Part shown: piece after piece, positions 17,256-25,562 of the stretch
Numbering within the stretch: position 1 is the first letter of the stretch
Layout: each line of letters opens with the position of its first letter
DNA from: Bacillota bacterium
GTDB taxonomy: Bacteria > Bacteroidota > Bacteroidia > Bacteroidales > Bacteroidaceae
Reading direction: 5' to 3'
NCBI GenBank assembly: GCA_023664625.1
Contig: JAMPFD010000002.1
Span: forward strand, 261,248-325,247
Length of the DNA stretch: 64,000 nt
Notes under the pieces: generated by a model
The model's input: only the letters and a program-made list of their open reading frames with translations
Told to the model about the DNA's origin: nothing
Database searches by the model: none
Made by a program: the position numbers and the translations under genes

Positions 17256-17933
17256 ATGGTAGAACTCACATGGTATCAGAACAGCAGGTATAACGTTAGC
17301 GAACCCGAAACGAGGTTTTGGTATGTTCGTCCGGTTATGAAACAGATGCTCAGCATCCACGATATGGCTCAGCACATGGCGGAACACAACACTCCGTTCT
17401 CGGCGGGCACGATAGAGGGTATTCTTACCGATTTCGTGAAGTGCATACGTGAGCAGGTTCTCAACGGCAATTCCGTGAAAATCGACAATCTTGCGATATT
17501 CAAGATTTCGGTTCACAGCAACGCCTACCGCTCTATCGGTGACATCGACCCGAAGACCGGTGTCGTCCGTGCCGCCGCAAAGCTCGGTTCGGCTGTGAGG
17601 GAGGTTAAGCTGCTGGCGCAGGCCTCCGGCGATTTCGTGCGCGCCGAACTTGCTCCTGACGCTCGCTTCTCCTGGGATACGGAGTCACAGGCGAAGATTG
17701 AGGCGGAGCGCAAGAAGGTTCTCGCCGGTCTGGAGAAAGCCGAGCAGCTTGGTCAGCAAGTTATGCAGCAGGAGGCTGAGGACAAGAAGCCGGCCGGCGG
17801 CAACGGGACGTCTGCGGACGAGGGTGACGGAAAGGTCTCCGGCGGCGTGACTGCGGCGGCAAGAGGAAAAGGACCTGTTGCGGACGGTGAAAAGCCTGCT
17901 TCCGGCGGAGCAGGGCAGGAGAGCGGCGAGTGA
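17256..17933 (+). CDS. HU-like DNA-binding protein with long acidic/glycine tail
   Basis: A 225-residue protein. Residues 1-125 have the HU-related (HU-HIG) pattern of Bacteroidetes, including HDMAQHMAEHNTPFSAGTIEG followed by a KCIREQVLNGNSVKIDNLAIFK strand region, so DNA binding is likely. Residues about 150-225 are rich in Ala, Gly, Glu and Lys and look disordered. Members of this family are abundant, variable and often single-gene units, as here: it has its own promoter and a strong terminator 25 bp after the stop. The target sites and role (nucleoid structure or local regulation) cannot be read from the sequence. It diverges in length from the usual family mainly by its tail. Confidence 0.85.
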   Translation: MVELTWYQNSRYNVSEPETRFWYVRPVMKQMLSIHDMAQHMAEHNTPFSAGTIEGILTDFVKCIREQVLNGNSVKIDNLAIFKISVHSNAYRSIGDIDPKTGVVRAAAKLGSAVREVKLLAQASGDFVRAELAPDARFSWDTESQAKIEAERKKVLAGLEKAEQLGQQVMQQEAEDKKPAGGNGTSADEGDGKVSGGVTAAARGKGPVADGEKPASGGAGQESGE

Positions 17934-17958
17934 GAGAAGGCATCATGCCAATACGGCA

Positions 17959-17995
17959 GAGGTGCGGCGGAGATTTTCCGCCGCACCTCTTTTTG
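17959..17995 (+). terminator. Rho-independent terminator of the HU-like gene
   Basis: Perfect 12-bp GC-rich arms (17959-17970 and 17978-17989) with a 7-nt loop and a following T-run. It also lies 25 bp from the 3' end of the convergent Crp/Fnr gene. Confidence 0.85.
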
Positions 17996-18019
17996 TGCTT
18001 TTTCCTGCCTGCGTCTGTC

Positions 18020-18694
18020 CTATTGTTGCAGGATTTTTATGTCCGGAACGTCGATTATGCCGCGCCGGAGCGTCAGTTTTCCTTCATTCTCGAGCGTGTT
18101 GAGCACCAGGGAGACCTCGTTTCGCGTCAGTCCCGTCTCGGCGGCGAGCTGGCGCATCTTTATGCGGAAGAGTTTCCTGCCCGAGGGTATTGCGCAGCGG
18201 GAGACGAGGAACCGTCTGATGCGCTCGCTGTCGTCGCCGGCGTGGCTGCGCCACTGCTCATGGAGGAATTTCTGCGACTGGGCGGAGAGGACGTTGAGGA
18301 GATTGAGTCTGAACACCATGAATTCGGAGGTGAGGAGCATGGTGTCGTCCTTTCTGATGTGGAGGAAATGGGCTGTGGAGCGTGTGCGGTAGGTGCGGAG
18401 GTAGTGCTGGCGCAGTCCGAAGACACGCTCGGGCTCTATGACGCAGGGGGCGGGGAGCTCTTCCGTCACGTTGTAGGAGCGGTCGGCGGCGGTGGAGATT
18501 ATTTCCGTCTCGCCGTCGAGGAGGAAGAGGAGGCCTTCGCAGGGCGTGCCCTCGCTGATGACGGTGGTGTTGCGGGAATGGCGCCGGAATCCGAAGCGTA
18601 TCCGTGAGACTATTTCCTGCAGGTCGCTGCTGCTCATTCCCTGAAAGAGTGGCAGTCTGAGGAGCGTGTCGTAGATTGTCAGCGTTTCCGGCAT
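18020..18694 (-). CDS. Crp/Fnr-family transcription regulator 1
   Basis: A 224-residue regulator with an N-terminal cyclic-nucleotide-binding-like beta-barrel (residues about 15-115, containing SEGTPCEGLLFLLDGE) and a C-terminal winged helix (about 150-218). The latter includes KMRQLAAETGLTRNEVSLVL as recognition helices and an LRRGIIDVPD wing. There are no cysteines placed as in FNR, so an iron-sulfur cluster is unlikely. The ligand is unknown. It is a lone minus-strand gene convergent with the HU-like gene. The 5' leader (18695-18770) is rich in A and C with few Gs, like those of several other genes here. Possible targets include the neighbouring apbE or the corrinoid cluster, but nothing in the sequence proves that. 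Confidence 0.85.
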   Translation of the reverse strand: MPETLTIYDTLLRLPLFQGMSSSDLQEIVSRIRFGFRRHSRNTTVISEGTPCEGLLFLLDGETEIISTAADRSYNVTEELPAPCVIEPERVFGLRQHYLRTYRTRSTAHFLHIRKDDTMLLTSEFMVFRLNLLNVLSAQSQKFLHEQWRSHAGDDSERIRRFLVSRCAIPSGRKLFRIKMRQLAAETGLTRNEVSLVLNTLENEGKLTLRRGIIDVPDIKILQQ

Positions 18695-18902
18695 TTGTCT
18701 GTAAATGTTTTGAAAATGGTTTTGGGGCGGTTTCTGGGTGTTGGGGCTTTGCGGTTATGAGGTTTCAGGGGATAGAATTTTACGGGCAGAAGATTTTGTC
18801 ATGAATGGGGCGATATGTTGCGTCCGCAAACTGATTGTATGCCATGTTTCCGTATAACCGTAAAGCAATGAACTCCTGAAGTCCCATAAGACTGTGACCG
18901 TA

Positions 18903-19904
18903 TTATTCCAGCCCTTCGGATTTCCATACTTTGTACTTACCGTTATCGTCGTAGATTATGTACGCCTTCAGATCCTTGTTGCGTGCGAGGACGTCCTTTG
19001 CCTTTTCGAGTCCCATGACCATGAATGCCGTGGCGTAGGCATCGGCGCGTGCGCATTCATTGGCGAGCACCGTTGCGGAGAGGATGTTGTGCTGTACGGG
19101 GAAGCCCGTCTTCGGGTCAATGGTGTGGGCGTATTTCTTGCCGTCCTTATAGTAGAAGTTGCGGTAGTTGCCGGAGGTTGCCATGGCGATGTCGGTGATG
19201 TTGAGGACGGTCTGCAGTTCCTTTTTCACGGCGAGGGAGTCGTCGACAGGTTTCTCCACGCCGATTTTCCACGGGAGGCTCTTCGGGGATTTGCCCTTTG
19301 CCACAATCTCGCCGCCGATGTCGACCATGAAGTTCTTGATGCCGAGGGAGGCGAGGTAGCGTCCGACGACGTCCACGCCGTAGCCTTTGGCGATGGCGGA
19401 GCAGTCGAGCATCACGTCGGGGCTGGTCTTGCGGATGGTTTTCCCGGCGAGGGATACTTTCTCCAGGCCGATGAACCGGCGCAGGGAGTCAACCGCCTCG
19501 CGTGTCGGCGGGCAGTCGTTCTTGAAGCCGAAGCCCCAGAGGTTCACGAGCGGTGCGACGGTGATGTCGAAAGCGCCGTCGGTGTCTTTGTTGATTTGTT
19601 TTGCGAGGTCGAAGACGTTGAGGAACATCTGGTCAATCTCCACGTTCTCGTTGCGGTTGATGGCGGAGATGATTGATTTTTTGTTGAACGGCGAGAGTGA
19701 GTTGTCGACTTTCTGCAGCTGGGCTTCGATTTCCTTTTTCAGGTTCTTGTCGTGCTGGTAGGTGATGCTGTAGAAGGTGCCGAAGACCATGCCTTCGTCG
19801 TGCTGGTAGGGCATGGCCTGCTGCTGGCGTGCGACGATTACGGTGCCGATGATGAGGATCAGGAGTGCCGGCAGCTGCCAGGCGAGGCGTTTTTTGCGGT
19901 TCAT
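18903..19904 (-). CDS. apbE: FAD:protein FMN transferase
   Basis: Attaches FMN covalently to threonine or serine in target flavoproteins such as NqrB, NqrC and RnfG, using FAD and magnesium. The 333-residue protein has an N-terminal membrane anchor (residues 8-25), no lipobox cysteine, and the ApbE core: EGMVFGTFYSITY, DGAFDITVAPLVNLWGFG, LDCSAIAKGYGVD, MVDIGGEI and HTIDPKTG, ending with the ARADAYATAFMVMG segment. It should face the periplasm. No Nqr or Rnf genes lie in the window, so its clients are elsewhere. The leader before the start is A/C-rich. Family identity is clear. Confidence 0.95.
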   Translation of the reverse strand: MNRKKRLAWQLPALLILIIGTVIVARQQQAMPYQHDEGMVFGTFYSITYQHDKNLKKEIEAQLQKVDNSLSPFNKKSIISAINRNENVEIDQMFLNVFDLAKQINKDTDGAFDITVAPLVNLWGFGFKNDCPPTREAVDSLRRFIGLEKVSLAGKTIRKTSPDVMLDCSAIAKGYGVDVVGRYLASLGIKNFMVDIGGEIVAKGKSPKSLPWKIGVEKPVDDSLAVKKELQTVLNITDIAMATSGNYRNFYYKDGKKYAHTIDPKTGFPVQHNILSATVLANECARADAYATAFMVMGLEKAKDVLARNKDLKAYIIYDDNGKYKVWKSEGLE

Positions 19905-20050
19905 GGGTTCGTGGGTTTTGAGGTTTTACGTTTGTGGTTTTTGCGGTTATATGGTTTTTTGTCTGTGTGGCTTGTATGTTGTAAGAGATGTGATGGTTCC
20001 GGACCTCACACTCCTGTGACCGTAGAACCACATGGCCCTATAGCCGCAAA

Positions 20051-20692
20051 TCAAAACTGCAGGCTGATGTTGTAGAGTGCCATCCATCGTGAGGATTCCG
20101 TTCCTCTGCCGTAGCCCGGGGCGTAAACGGGCAGGGCGGTGTAGCCGGTGCGGCTGAGTTTCCGGCGGTAGCGCAGTGACCATCCCATATGTAGCGGTCC
20201 CCATACTTTTGCGTCGGCGCCGAAGGTCAGTTCCGCCCATTGGAGCGTGCATTTCTCTGTCACGGTGGTGAAGGATGTCTGCTCTTCGTCGTCCGGTGTC
20301 GTCGTGTCGTAGCTGAAGGAGGTTATGCCGTAGCGTATGCCGGCGGTCAGGCGGTAGTCGTCGTGGCGGTTCTTGAGGATGTTGAAGTCGCAGCCGATGC
20401 GTCCGAACGGTGCTTTTGTCTTATATGACGTGAATGTATCGGCGTCGTATCTGTCCGCAGTGCCGTAGCCCACCTCGACGGTTGGCAGGAAGAGTCCCTT
20501 GATGTGTGCCTGTACAAATGCCTGATATTCGCCGCGGCCGCTCATGGCGCGCCGTATCGGCCCGGCGAGGTCGATGCCCACGGAGATGCTTTCGAGGAAT
20601 GGCGTTTTCTTTTCCGTCGGCTCTTCATTCTCCTGTGCGGAGATTGTGAGCGTGGAGAGAGCGGCCAGGAGGATGAGGACAGTCCTTTTCAC
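20051..20692 (-). CDS. Exported beta-barrel-like protein (DUF6048-like)
   Basis: A 213-residue protein of unknown function. With the GTG start at 20692 it begins with a clean signal peptide (KRTVLILLAALSTLTISAQ, cut before ENEE). A TTG at 20731 would add 13 residues and is the alternative. The mature part alternates short hydrophobic strands with polar turns, contains SVGIDLAGPIRRAM and GIRYGITSFSYDTT, and ends in LQF, the aromatic C terminus typical of outer-membrane beta-barrels. I associate the pattern with the Bacteroidetes DUF6048 family, with modest certainty. It lies 42 bp downstream of the glycosyltransferase gene on the same strand (counted to the TTG start), so it may share its transcript. 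Confidence 0.65.
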   Translation of the reverse strand: MKRTVLILLAALSTLTISAQENEEPTEKKTPFLESISVGIDLAGPIRRAMSGRGEYQAFVQAHIKGLFLPTVEVGYGTADRYDADTFTSYKTKAPFGRIGCDFNILKNRHDDYRLTAGIRYGITSFSYDTTTPDDEEQTSFTTVTEKCTLQWAELTFGADAKVWGPLHMGWSLRYRRKLSRTGYTALPVYAPGYGRGTESSRWMALYNISLQF

Positions 20693-20773
20693 TTGTCGGA
20701 GTTGCTTTTCGTTTTGTATAATGCGTGTCAATACCGGCTTGTGTGTCGCCGCGTATGTATATATAATAAGGTG

Positions 20774-21733
20774 TCAGACGGTCTTCTCTATCTGATAGTC
20801 GTTGCGTCCCTGCGACGTGCGCGAGATGAGGTCGCCGAGGAATCCGGCGAGGAACAGCTGCGTTCCTATAATCATCATTGTCAGGGAGATGAAGAAGTAT
20901 GGTGAATCGGTTATCAGACGCTGCGGTATGCCGGCGGAGAGACAGTAGAGCTTGTCCGCGCCGAGCAGCACGACGGCCACGAAGCCGAGGAAGAACATCA
21001 GCGAACCGAGGAAGCCGAAGACGTGCATGGGCTTGCGGCCGAAGGCGGAGAGGAACCATAAGGTCATGAGGTCAAGGTAGCCGTTGACGAAGCGGTTCCA
21101 GCCCATGAACTTTGAGGTGCCGTACTTGCGCGCCTGGTGGTGTACGAGTTTCTCGCCGATTTTCGTGAAGCCGGCGTTCTTTGCGAGGTAAGGAATGTAG
21201 CGGTGCATCTCGCCGTAGACCTCAATGTTCTTCACGACATCCTTGCGGTAGGCTTTCAGTCCGCAGTTGAAGTCGTGGAGGTTATGGATTCCCGACACTT
21301 TCCGTGCCGTGGCGTTGAAGAGTTTCGTAGGGATTGTCTTGGAGACAGGGTCGCCCTTTGAGCGGTTCATCTTGAATCCGCTGACAAGGTCGTAGCCGTC
21401 CTCCTTTATCATGCGGTAAAGCTCGGGAATCTCGTCGGGAGAGTCCTGGAGGTCGGCATCCATGGTTATTACGACATTGCCCTCGGCTTTGTCGAAGCCG
21501 CAGAAGAGGGCCGGGGACTTGCCGTAGTTGCGGCGGAACTTTATGCCGCGCACCTCCTGATGGTCTGCCGCCAGTTTCTCTATGATGTCCCACGAATGGT
21601 CCGTGGAGCCGTCGTTGACGAAGATTATCTCGTAGGATAGTTTGTTGGCGTTGCATACGCGAGCAATCCACGCATACAGTTCCGGTAGGGACTCTTCCTC
21701 GTTGAAGAGCGGTATGATGACGGAAAGGTTCAT
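20774..21733 (-). CDS. GT2 glycosyltransferase with two C-terminal membrane helices
   Basis: A 319-residue inner-membrane glycosyltransferase of the DPM1/GtrB/ArnC type. The catalytic domain is N-terminal: SVIIPLFNEEESLPEL, FVNDGSTDHSWD, the MDADLQDSPDEIP metal-binding motif and HDFNCGLKAYRKD. Two hydrophobic helices follow at about residues 235-260 and 275-300, which anchor it to the membrane. Such enzymes usually load a sugar (for example glucose, mannose or a phosphoribosyl group) onto undecaprenyl phosphate for use outside the membrane. A DUF4199 protein gene lies 67 bp upstream on the same strand, so the pair probably forms an operon. The sugar donor is not readable. Confidence 0.9.
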   Translation of the reverse strand: MNLSVIIPLFNEEESLPELYAWIARVCNANKLSYEIIFVNDGSTDHSWDIIEKLAADHQEVRGIKFRRNYGKSPALFCGFDKAEGNVVITMDADLQDSPDEIPELYRMIKEDGYDLVSGFKMNRSKGDPVSKTIPTKLFNATARKVSGIHNLHDFNCGLKAYRKDVVKNIEVYGEMHRYIPYLAKNAGFTKIGEKLVHHQARKYGTSKFMGWNRFVNGYLDLMTLWFLSAFGRKPMHVFGFLGSLMFFLGFVAVVLLGADKLYCLSAGIPQRLITDSPYFFISLTMMIIGTQLFLAGFLGDLISRTSQGRNDYQIEKTV

Positions 21734-21800
21734 TTCTGTTCTTGTGATTGTATGTATGTGATGATCGGTTTATTCCCTCCATGCCTGCGGCGGACTCTGT

Positions 21801-22358
21801 CTACTGTTGCCGGCGGTTGCCGCGTGGCGTGCTTCTCTTTGTGAAGAGCGCGATGAACCAGCTGAGGACTGCCCCGAAAAAGATGTTCATCCACATGAAC
21901 GTGAAGGCGAAGTCTATCGGGCGCGTCTCGGAGAGGATGTTCAGCTGTTCGAGAACCTCTTCCTTGGAAACATTGTAGGCTTCAAGGGCGGGGACGAACT
22001 CAGGAGAGTTGACCGTCGTGACCATGCTGCCGAGCATCCTGCCGTTGTCAAGAAATTCGAAATAGCCCCACTGTACTATGGCAAGCAGCAGTGTGGCGTA
22101 GAAGAACAGCAGTAGCGAGTAGCAGTATGCGCGCCTGAAACTGAGTATTCCGCCCAGAATCCTGTCGCGGTAGTAACGGACGAACGAGGCGGCGAGGAAC
22201 GGAATGAGGATGATTGTGAAATTAAAGAAAAAGGATAGGTAAGGTTCCGAGATGCTTCCCACGAAGCATGCGAAACTGGCAATCCACAGCAGTCCCATTG
22301 CGGTGCCCTGCTGACGGGCGTATGCCTTCAGTTGTATGTATTCCTGTCGTGTCAACAA
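21801..22358 (-). CDS. DUF4199 membrane protein
   Basis: A 185-residue integral membrane protein with four hydrophobic segments (about residues 20-35, 42-60, 78-100 and 150-170) and a polar C terminus rich in arginine. The arrangement and a central loop with VNSPEFVPALEAYNVSKEE fit the Bacteroidetes DUF4199 family, which has no known function and often sits before a GT2 gene as here. No ATG is available near the N terminus; I use the TTG at 22358 because it allows the family's usual TRQEYIQLKAYAR start. An ATG at Met21 would cut into the first helix. The start is therefore uncertain. Confidence 0.75.
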   Translation of the reverse strand: MLTRQEYIQLKAYARQQGTAMGLLWIASFACFVGSISEPYLSFFFNFTIILIPFLAASFVRYYRDRILGGILSFRRAYCYSLLLFFYATLLLAIVQWGYFEFLDNGRMLGSMVTTVNSPEFVPALEAYNVSKEEVLEQLNILSETRPIDFAFTFMWMNIFFGAVLSWFIALFTKRSTPRGNRRQQ

Positions 22359-22400
22359 GATTGTTTGTTTTTGTGATATGGATAAAGGTTTCTTTCAATC

Positions 22401-22436
22401 AAAAAAGGAACCACCTCACAGAGATGATTCCTTTTT
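22401..22436 (-). terminator. Terminator after the tRNA-Thr gene
   Basis: On the minus strand, AAGGAATCATCTC pairs with GAGGTGGTTCCTT through wobbles, followed by a run of six Ts. It lies directly after the tRNA 3' end and before the DUF4199 gene. Confidence 0.75.
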
Positions 22437-22439
22437 GTG

Positions 22440-22513
22440 AGCCTCTTGTCGGATTCGAACCAACGACCCCGAGATTACAAATCACGTGCTCTGGCCAACT
22501 GAGCTAAAGAGGC
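22440..22513 (-). tRNA. tRNA-Thr (anticodon TGT)
   Basis: A full cloverleaf can be drawn on the minus strand. The acceptor arm GCCTCTT/AAGAGGC is perfect, the D stem is GCTC/GAGC, the anticodon loop is TTTGTAA with TGT at 34-36, and the T arm is GTTGG-TTCGAAT-CCGAC. The anticodon stem has one T-T mismatch. CCA is not encoded. It is downstream of the SRP RNA on the same strand and probably processed from the same transcript. Confidence 0.93.
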
Positions 22514-22516
22514 AGG

Positions 22517-22615
22517 TGGACGAGCTACTCACATCGCACCGCTACAACCAAGTACCCTTGCTGCGATCAAGCCCTGGGGGAGTTCCGAGGGAGCTGGTCG
22601 TATGAGACTCGCCCG
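22517..22615 (-). ncRNA. ffs: Signal recognition particle RNA (4.5S type)
   Basis: A roughly 99-nt RNA that folds as one long hairpin. Its ends pair (GGGCGAG near 22614 with CTCGTCC near 22518). The apical part reads CCCCCAGG, a 10-nt tip, then AGCAAGGG, which corresponds to the CAGG/AGCA internal loop where Ffh binds SRP RNA. A -7 box TATCTTTG at 22671-22678 on the same strand would start transcription near 22665, with a 5' leader that must be removed. The tRNA-Thr follows within a few bases. Identity rests on motif and fold; a covariance-model search would settle the exact ends. Confidence 0.75.
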
Positions 22616-22670
22616 TGTGGAAATGACTTGCCATGACGGCTTGCCAAATATTGCTTTCGCAAAAGCGATG

Positions 22671-22678
22671 CAAAGATA
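22671..22678 (-). promoter_or_regulatory. -7 box of the SRP RNA/tRNA unit
   Basis: TATCTTTG on the minus strand fits TAnnTTTG. A -33 box is not obvious. The predicted leader contains a small hairpin around GCGAAAGC. Confidence 0.5.
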
Positions 22679-22757
22679 ATAAGAAATAATAATATCTGCG
22701 AATTTATTGTAATATAATTATGGTTTGTTAACTAAAAAGATTGTATTTGAGTTATTT

Positions 22758-22910
22758 TCATTCCTTACTTTTCTTCCGTAACCATTTTAATGTATACCAT
22801 AGTATCCAAATAATTAATATTCCCGGAACTATTGTGAATGTAAGTACAATGACTGTGCCGATTAATGAAATGTCCGGTGTCAGTACAGCAGGAAGGTTTG
22901 ATAAATCCAT
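22758..22910 (-). CDS. Small single-helix membrane protein
   Basis: A 50-residue protein starting MDLSNLPAVLTPDISLIG, then one long hydrophobic helix (about residues 16-42, VIVLTFTIVPGILIIWILWY), and a basic tail KWLRKKSKE. The positive tail should stay in the cytosol. It lies 52 bp beyond the terminator that ends the galK transcript, with no clear promoter, so expression may depend on readthrough. The sequence is not recognised. Small proteins of this shape are often accessory subunits or stress peptides, but no role can be assigned. Translation from farther upstream would run through the terminator and is unlikely. Confidence 0.5.
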   Translation of the reverse strand: MDLSNLPAVLTPDISLIGTVIVLTFTIVPGILIIWILWYTLKWLRKKSKE

Positions 22911-22962
22911 ATTGGTTATTATTTGTTTGTTGAGGGTGTTTTCATGGTGGCATTGTAAAAAC

Positions 22963-23008
22963 AGAGACTTCACCTGGCACGGGTGCACCGGCAACAGGTG
23001 AAGTCTCT
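22963..23008 (-). terminator. Terminator of the galactose operon
   Basis: Perfect 14-bp arms (22963-22976 and 22995-23008) around an 18-nt loop that itself contains GGTGCACC. On the minus strand a GTTTTT tract follows the stem, so it ends transcripts that come from galK. Confidence 0.8.
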
Positions 23009-23015
23009 TGTATCA

Positions 23016-23171
23016 TTGAATTTTATTCCACCTTTTCTCGCCATGGCAGAATTTAAGTAAACTTTACTCTGCTCATCCGGCTTAGCGAAAACGTTGAATT
23101 CCATTCCACCTTTTCTCGCCATGGCAGAATTTAAGTAAACTTTACTCTGCTTATCCGGCTTAACGAAAACG
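23016..23171. repeat. 78-bp tandem duplication
   Basis: Two adjacent copies (23016-23093 and 23094-23171) differ at only a few bases. Each contains GCAGAATTTAAG and AGTAAACTTTACT, the latter an inverted repeat of 6-bp arms around one base. The pair lies between the galK stop codon and the operon terminator, so it is transcribed as the 3' untranslated region. Confidence 0.9.
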
Positions 23172-23206
23172 TTCTTTTTCAGGCATGACCGCCATTATCC
23201 ATTTAT

Positions 23207-24373
23207 TCAGCAGACCTTTCGTGAGCCGTTGCCGATGACGACATCGATGACTACAGGCTCATGACCGTATTTTGCTGCGAATTTTTCTTTTGCGGTCTTT
23301 ATGAAATCGTCATAGATGTCAGCCTTCAGGAGGTTGATGGTGCATCCGCCGAAGCCGCCGCCCATGATGCGGCTGCCGGTCACGCCGCATTCGCGTGCGA
23401 TGTCGTTAAGGTAGTCAAGTTCCTCGCAGCTCACCTCATATTCTTTGGACAGTCCTTCGTGGGTAAGATACATCAGGCGGCCGACTTCCTCATAGTCGCC
23501 TTTTTGCAGTGCATCACACACACCGAGCACGCGGTCTTTCTCGCCGAGTACGAAGGTTGCGCGCTGTTTGTCCTCTGCGGAGACAGTGTCGCTGACGGCT
23601 TCAAGATGCTCCCATGAGCAGTCGCGGAGAGTCTTTGCGTCAAGGTCGGTGAATTTCTCATTGACAGCCTTCACCACGTTTTCGCAAGAGTTGCGGCGGT
23701 CATTGTAAGGGCTGCCGCAAAGTTCATGCTTCACGCAGGAGTTGAGGAGCACTACTTTATATCCTGCCTCTTCAGGGTTAAACGGGAAATACTCAAACTC
23801 GTGGCTGTTGCAGTCGAGGCACATCAGTTTGCCCTCCTTCCCGAAGACGCTGGCAAACTGGTCCATGATGCCACAGTTGCAGCCGATATATTTATGTTCT
23901 GTCGCCTGTCCGGCGAGCACCATGTCCCATTTTGATATCTTGTTGTTCCCGAAAAGGTCGTTGATGGCAAAGGCGAAGCAGCTCTCAAGGGCTGCGGAAG
24001 AGGACATGCCAGCTCCGAGCGGGATGTCGCCGGCAAAGGCTGTATTGAAGCCTTTCACGTCAACTCCGAGATTCTTCATTTCACGGCAGATGCCGTAGAT
24101 AAAGCGTGCCCAGGTTGCGTTCGGTCCCTTAGGATCATCAATGTCGAACTCCACGCGGTCTTTGAGGTCGATGGAGTAGGCGAGTACTTTGTTTGTTCCG
24201 TTCGGGCGAACTTCAGCCATGATGCAATAGTTCACGGCTCCTGGGAAAACAAATCCCCCGTTATAGTCAGTATGCTCGCCGATAAGATTTATGCGTCCAG
24301 GAGAGGCGTAGATGTTTCCTGTCTTGCCGTCGAAATGCTTTATGAAACGGCTTCTGATGTATTCGATGTCCAT
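23207..24373 (-). CDS. galK: Galactokinase
   Basis: Phosphorylates alpha-D-galactose at C1 with ATP, the first committed step of the Leloir pathway, in the cytosol. The 388-residue GHMP kinase has all family motifs: SPGRINLIGEHTDYNGG near residue 24 (galactose binding), the ATP loop PLGAGMSSSAALE near residue 117, and the C-terminal GGGFGGCTINL. It is downstream of galM on the same strand, 91 bp apart with a perfect hairpin in the gap. galT and galE are not in the window. The leader is A/C-rich (reading CCGTAAAACC just before the start). Identification is firm. Confidence 0.97.
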   Translation of the reverse strand: MDIEYIRSRFIKHFDGKTGNIYASPGRINLIGEHTDYNGGFVFPGAVNYCIMAEVRPNGTNKVLAYSIDLKDRVEFDIDDPKGPNATWARFIYGICREMKNLGVDVKGFNTAFAGDIPLGAGMSSSAALESCFAFAINDLFGNNKISKWDMVLAGQATEHKYIGCNCGIMDQFASVFGKEGKLMCLDCNSHEFEYFPFNPEEAGYKVVLLNSCVKHELCGSPYNDRRNSCENVVKAVNEKFTDLDAKTLRDCSWEHLEAVSDTVSAEDKQRATFVLGEKDRVLGVCDALQKGDYEEVGRLMYLTHEGLSKEYEVSCEELDYLNDIARECGVTGSRIMGGGFGGCTINLLKADIYDDFIKTAKEKFAAKYGHEPVVIDVVIGNGSRKVC

Positions 24374-24411
24374 GATTTGTAGGTTTTACGGTTAGTTTGG
24401 TTATGATTACG

Positions 24412-24460
24412 AAATGGACAAAAGAAGCCATGAAAGAAAGCAGGTTTCTTTTGTCCATTT
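24412..24460 (-). terminator. Hairpin between galM and galK
   Basis: Perfect 15-bp arms (24412-24426 and 24446-24460). No T-run follows on the minus strand, so it is more likely an attenuator or an mRNA-stability element than a full terminator of galM. Confidence 0.55.
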
Positions 24461-24464
24461 ATTA

Positions 24465-25535
24465 TTATAATGTGCCAAATTTATATATTGTACGCTGAGT
24501 GTATTCCTCTCCCGGATTGAGAACTACCGGCGGGAAGTACGGACGGTTTGGCGAGTCGGGAAAGTGCTGTGCCTCAAAGCATATGGCAGAACGGCGCGGA
24601 GCCGTGCATCCATGCTGTATGGCGTATCCTGTGGCATAGTTGTCGGTATACATCTGTACTCCAGGCTCCGTTGTCCAGCATTCCATTGTCCTGCCGCTGT
24701 GCGGTTCGACGATACGTGCGGCGAACGAAAGTTCTCCGACCTCTTTCTTGTTGAGCACGAAGCAATGGTCATAGCCGTTGCCGTTTCTTATCTGCTCATC
24801 GTCGGCATCAATGTCCTGTCCGACAGGTTTCTGTGTGCGGAAGTCAAACGGTGTGCCGTCTACTTTGAGAATCTCTCCTGTCGGAATTGAAGTCTCGTCG
24901 GTAGGGAGGTAGAAATCTGCGTTAACCTCACAGAGCAGGTCATCGACGGTCGGTGTCGGGTTGGCGACACCGGCGAGTGAGAAGAAGGCATGGTGAGTGA
25001 GATTGACGATAGTTTTCTTGTTTGTCGTAGCCATATAGTCCAGTACCAGTTCGTTGTCGTCAGTCCATGTGTACTCGACTGTTATGCTCATCTCACCCGT
25101 GAATCCCTCCTCTCCGTATGGAGAATTCAGTTTGAGTACAAGAGTCTGCTCGTTCATCTGTATGGCGTCCCATACCTGTGCGTGGTAGCCTGTCGGTCCG
25201 CCGTGGAGTGCATTGGGGCCGTTGTTTATGGCGAGCTGATAGTTCTTGCCGTTGAGAGTGAACCGTCCTTTGCAGATACGGTTGCCGAATCGTCCTATGA
25301 GTGTTGACAGATAAGGCTCGGCAGAGTTGATGACATCCTTGATGTTGTCATGTCCCTGTATGACATCGGCAATCTGGCCGTCCTTGTCAGGAACCATGAG
25401 TGAGACGATGGCTCCGCCGTAATTGGTTATGGCACATTCGTATCCCTTGCTGTTGCGCAGGATATACAGTTCCGTCTTCTTGCCGTTGACCTCTGTCTTG
25501 AAGTCTTTCGGGTTTAGGTTTGACAGGTTGTTCAT
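24465..25535 (-). CDS. galM: Aldose 1-epimerase (galactose mutarotase)
   Basis: Interconverts the alpha and beta anomers of galactose so that GalK can use it. The 356-residue beta-sandwich enzyme has the family pattern: ITNYGGAIVSLMVPDKDG, GRFGNRIC, NGPNALHGG, the catalytic-histidine segment NLTHHAFFSLAG, NGYDHCFVL, and a C-terminal glutamate region CFEAQHFPDSPN. No signal peptide is seen, so it is cytosolic. It is followed by galK and preceded by dedA, 27 bp upstream. Its leader is short and A/C-rich (CGAAACCTAAACC). Confidence 0.95.
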   Translation of the reverse strand: MNNLSNLNPKDFKTEVNGKKTELYILRNSKGYECAITNYGGAIVSLMVPDKDGQIADVIQGHDNIKDVINSAEPYLSTLIGRFGNRICKGRFTLNGKNYQLAINNGPNALHGGPTGYHAQVWDAIQMNEQTLVLKLNSPYGEEGFTGEMSITVEYTWTDDNELVLDYMATTNKKTIVNLTHHAFFSLAGVANPTPTVDDLLCEVNADFYLPTDETSIPTGEILKVDGTPFDFRTQKPVGQDIDADDEQIRNGNGYDHCFVLNKKEVGELSFAARIVEPHSGRTMECWTTEPGVQMYTDNYATGYAIQHGCTAPRRSAICFEAQHFPDSPNRPYFPPVVLNPGEEYTQRTIYKFGTL

Positions 25536-25562
25536 AAGTTATAGGTTTAGGTTTCGTTTTTT

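Noticed and set aside
17930-18607. A 225-codon plus-strand frame over the first Crp/Fnr gene
   Set aside because: It starts inside the HU-like gene, runs through that gene's terminator hairpin and shows no family pattern; the minus strand encodes a clear Crp/Fnr protein.
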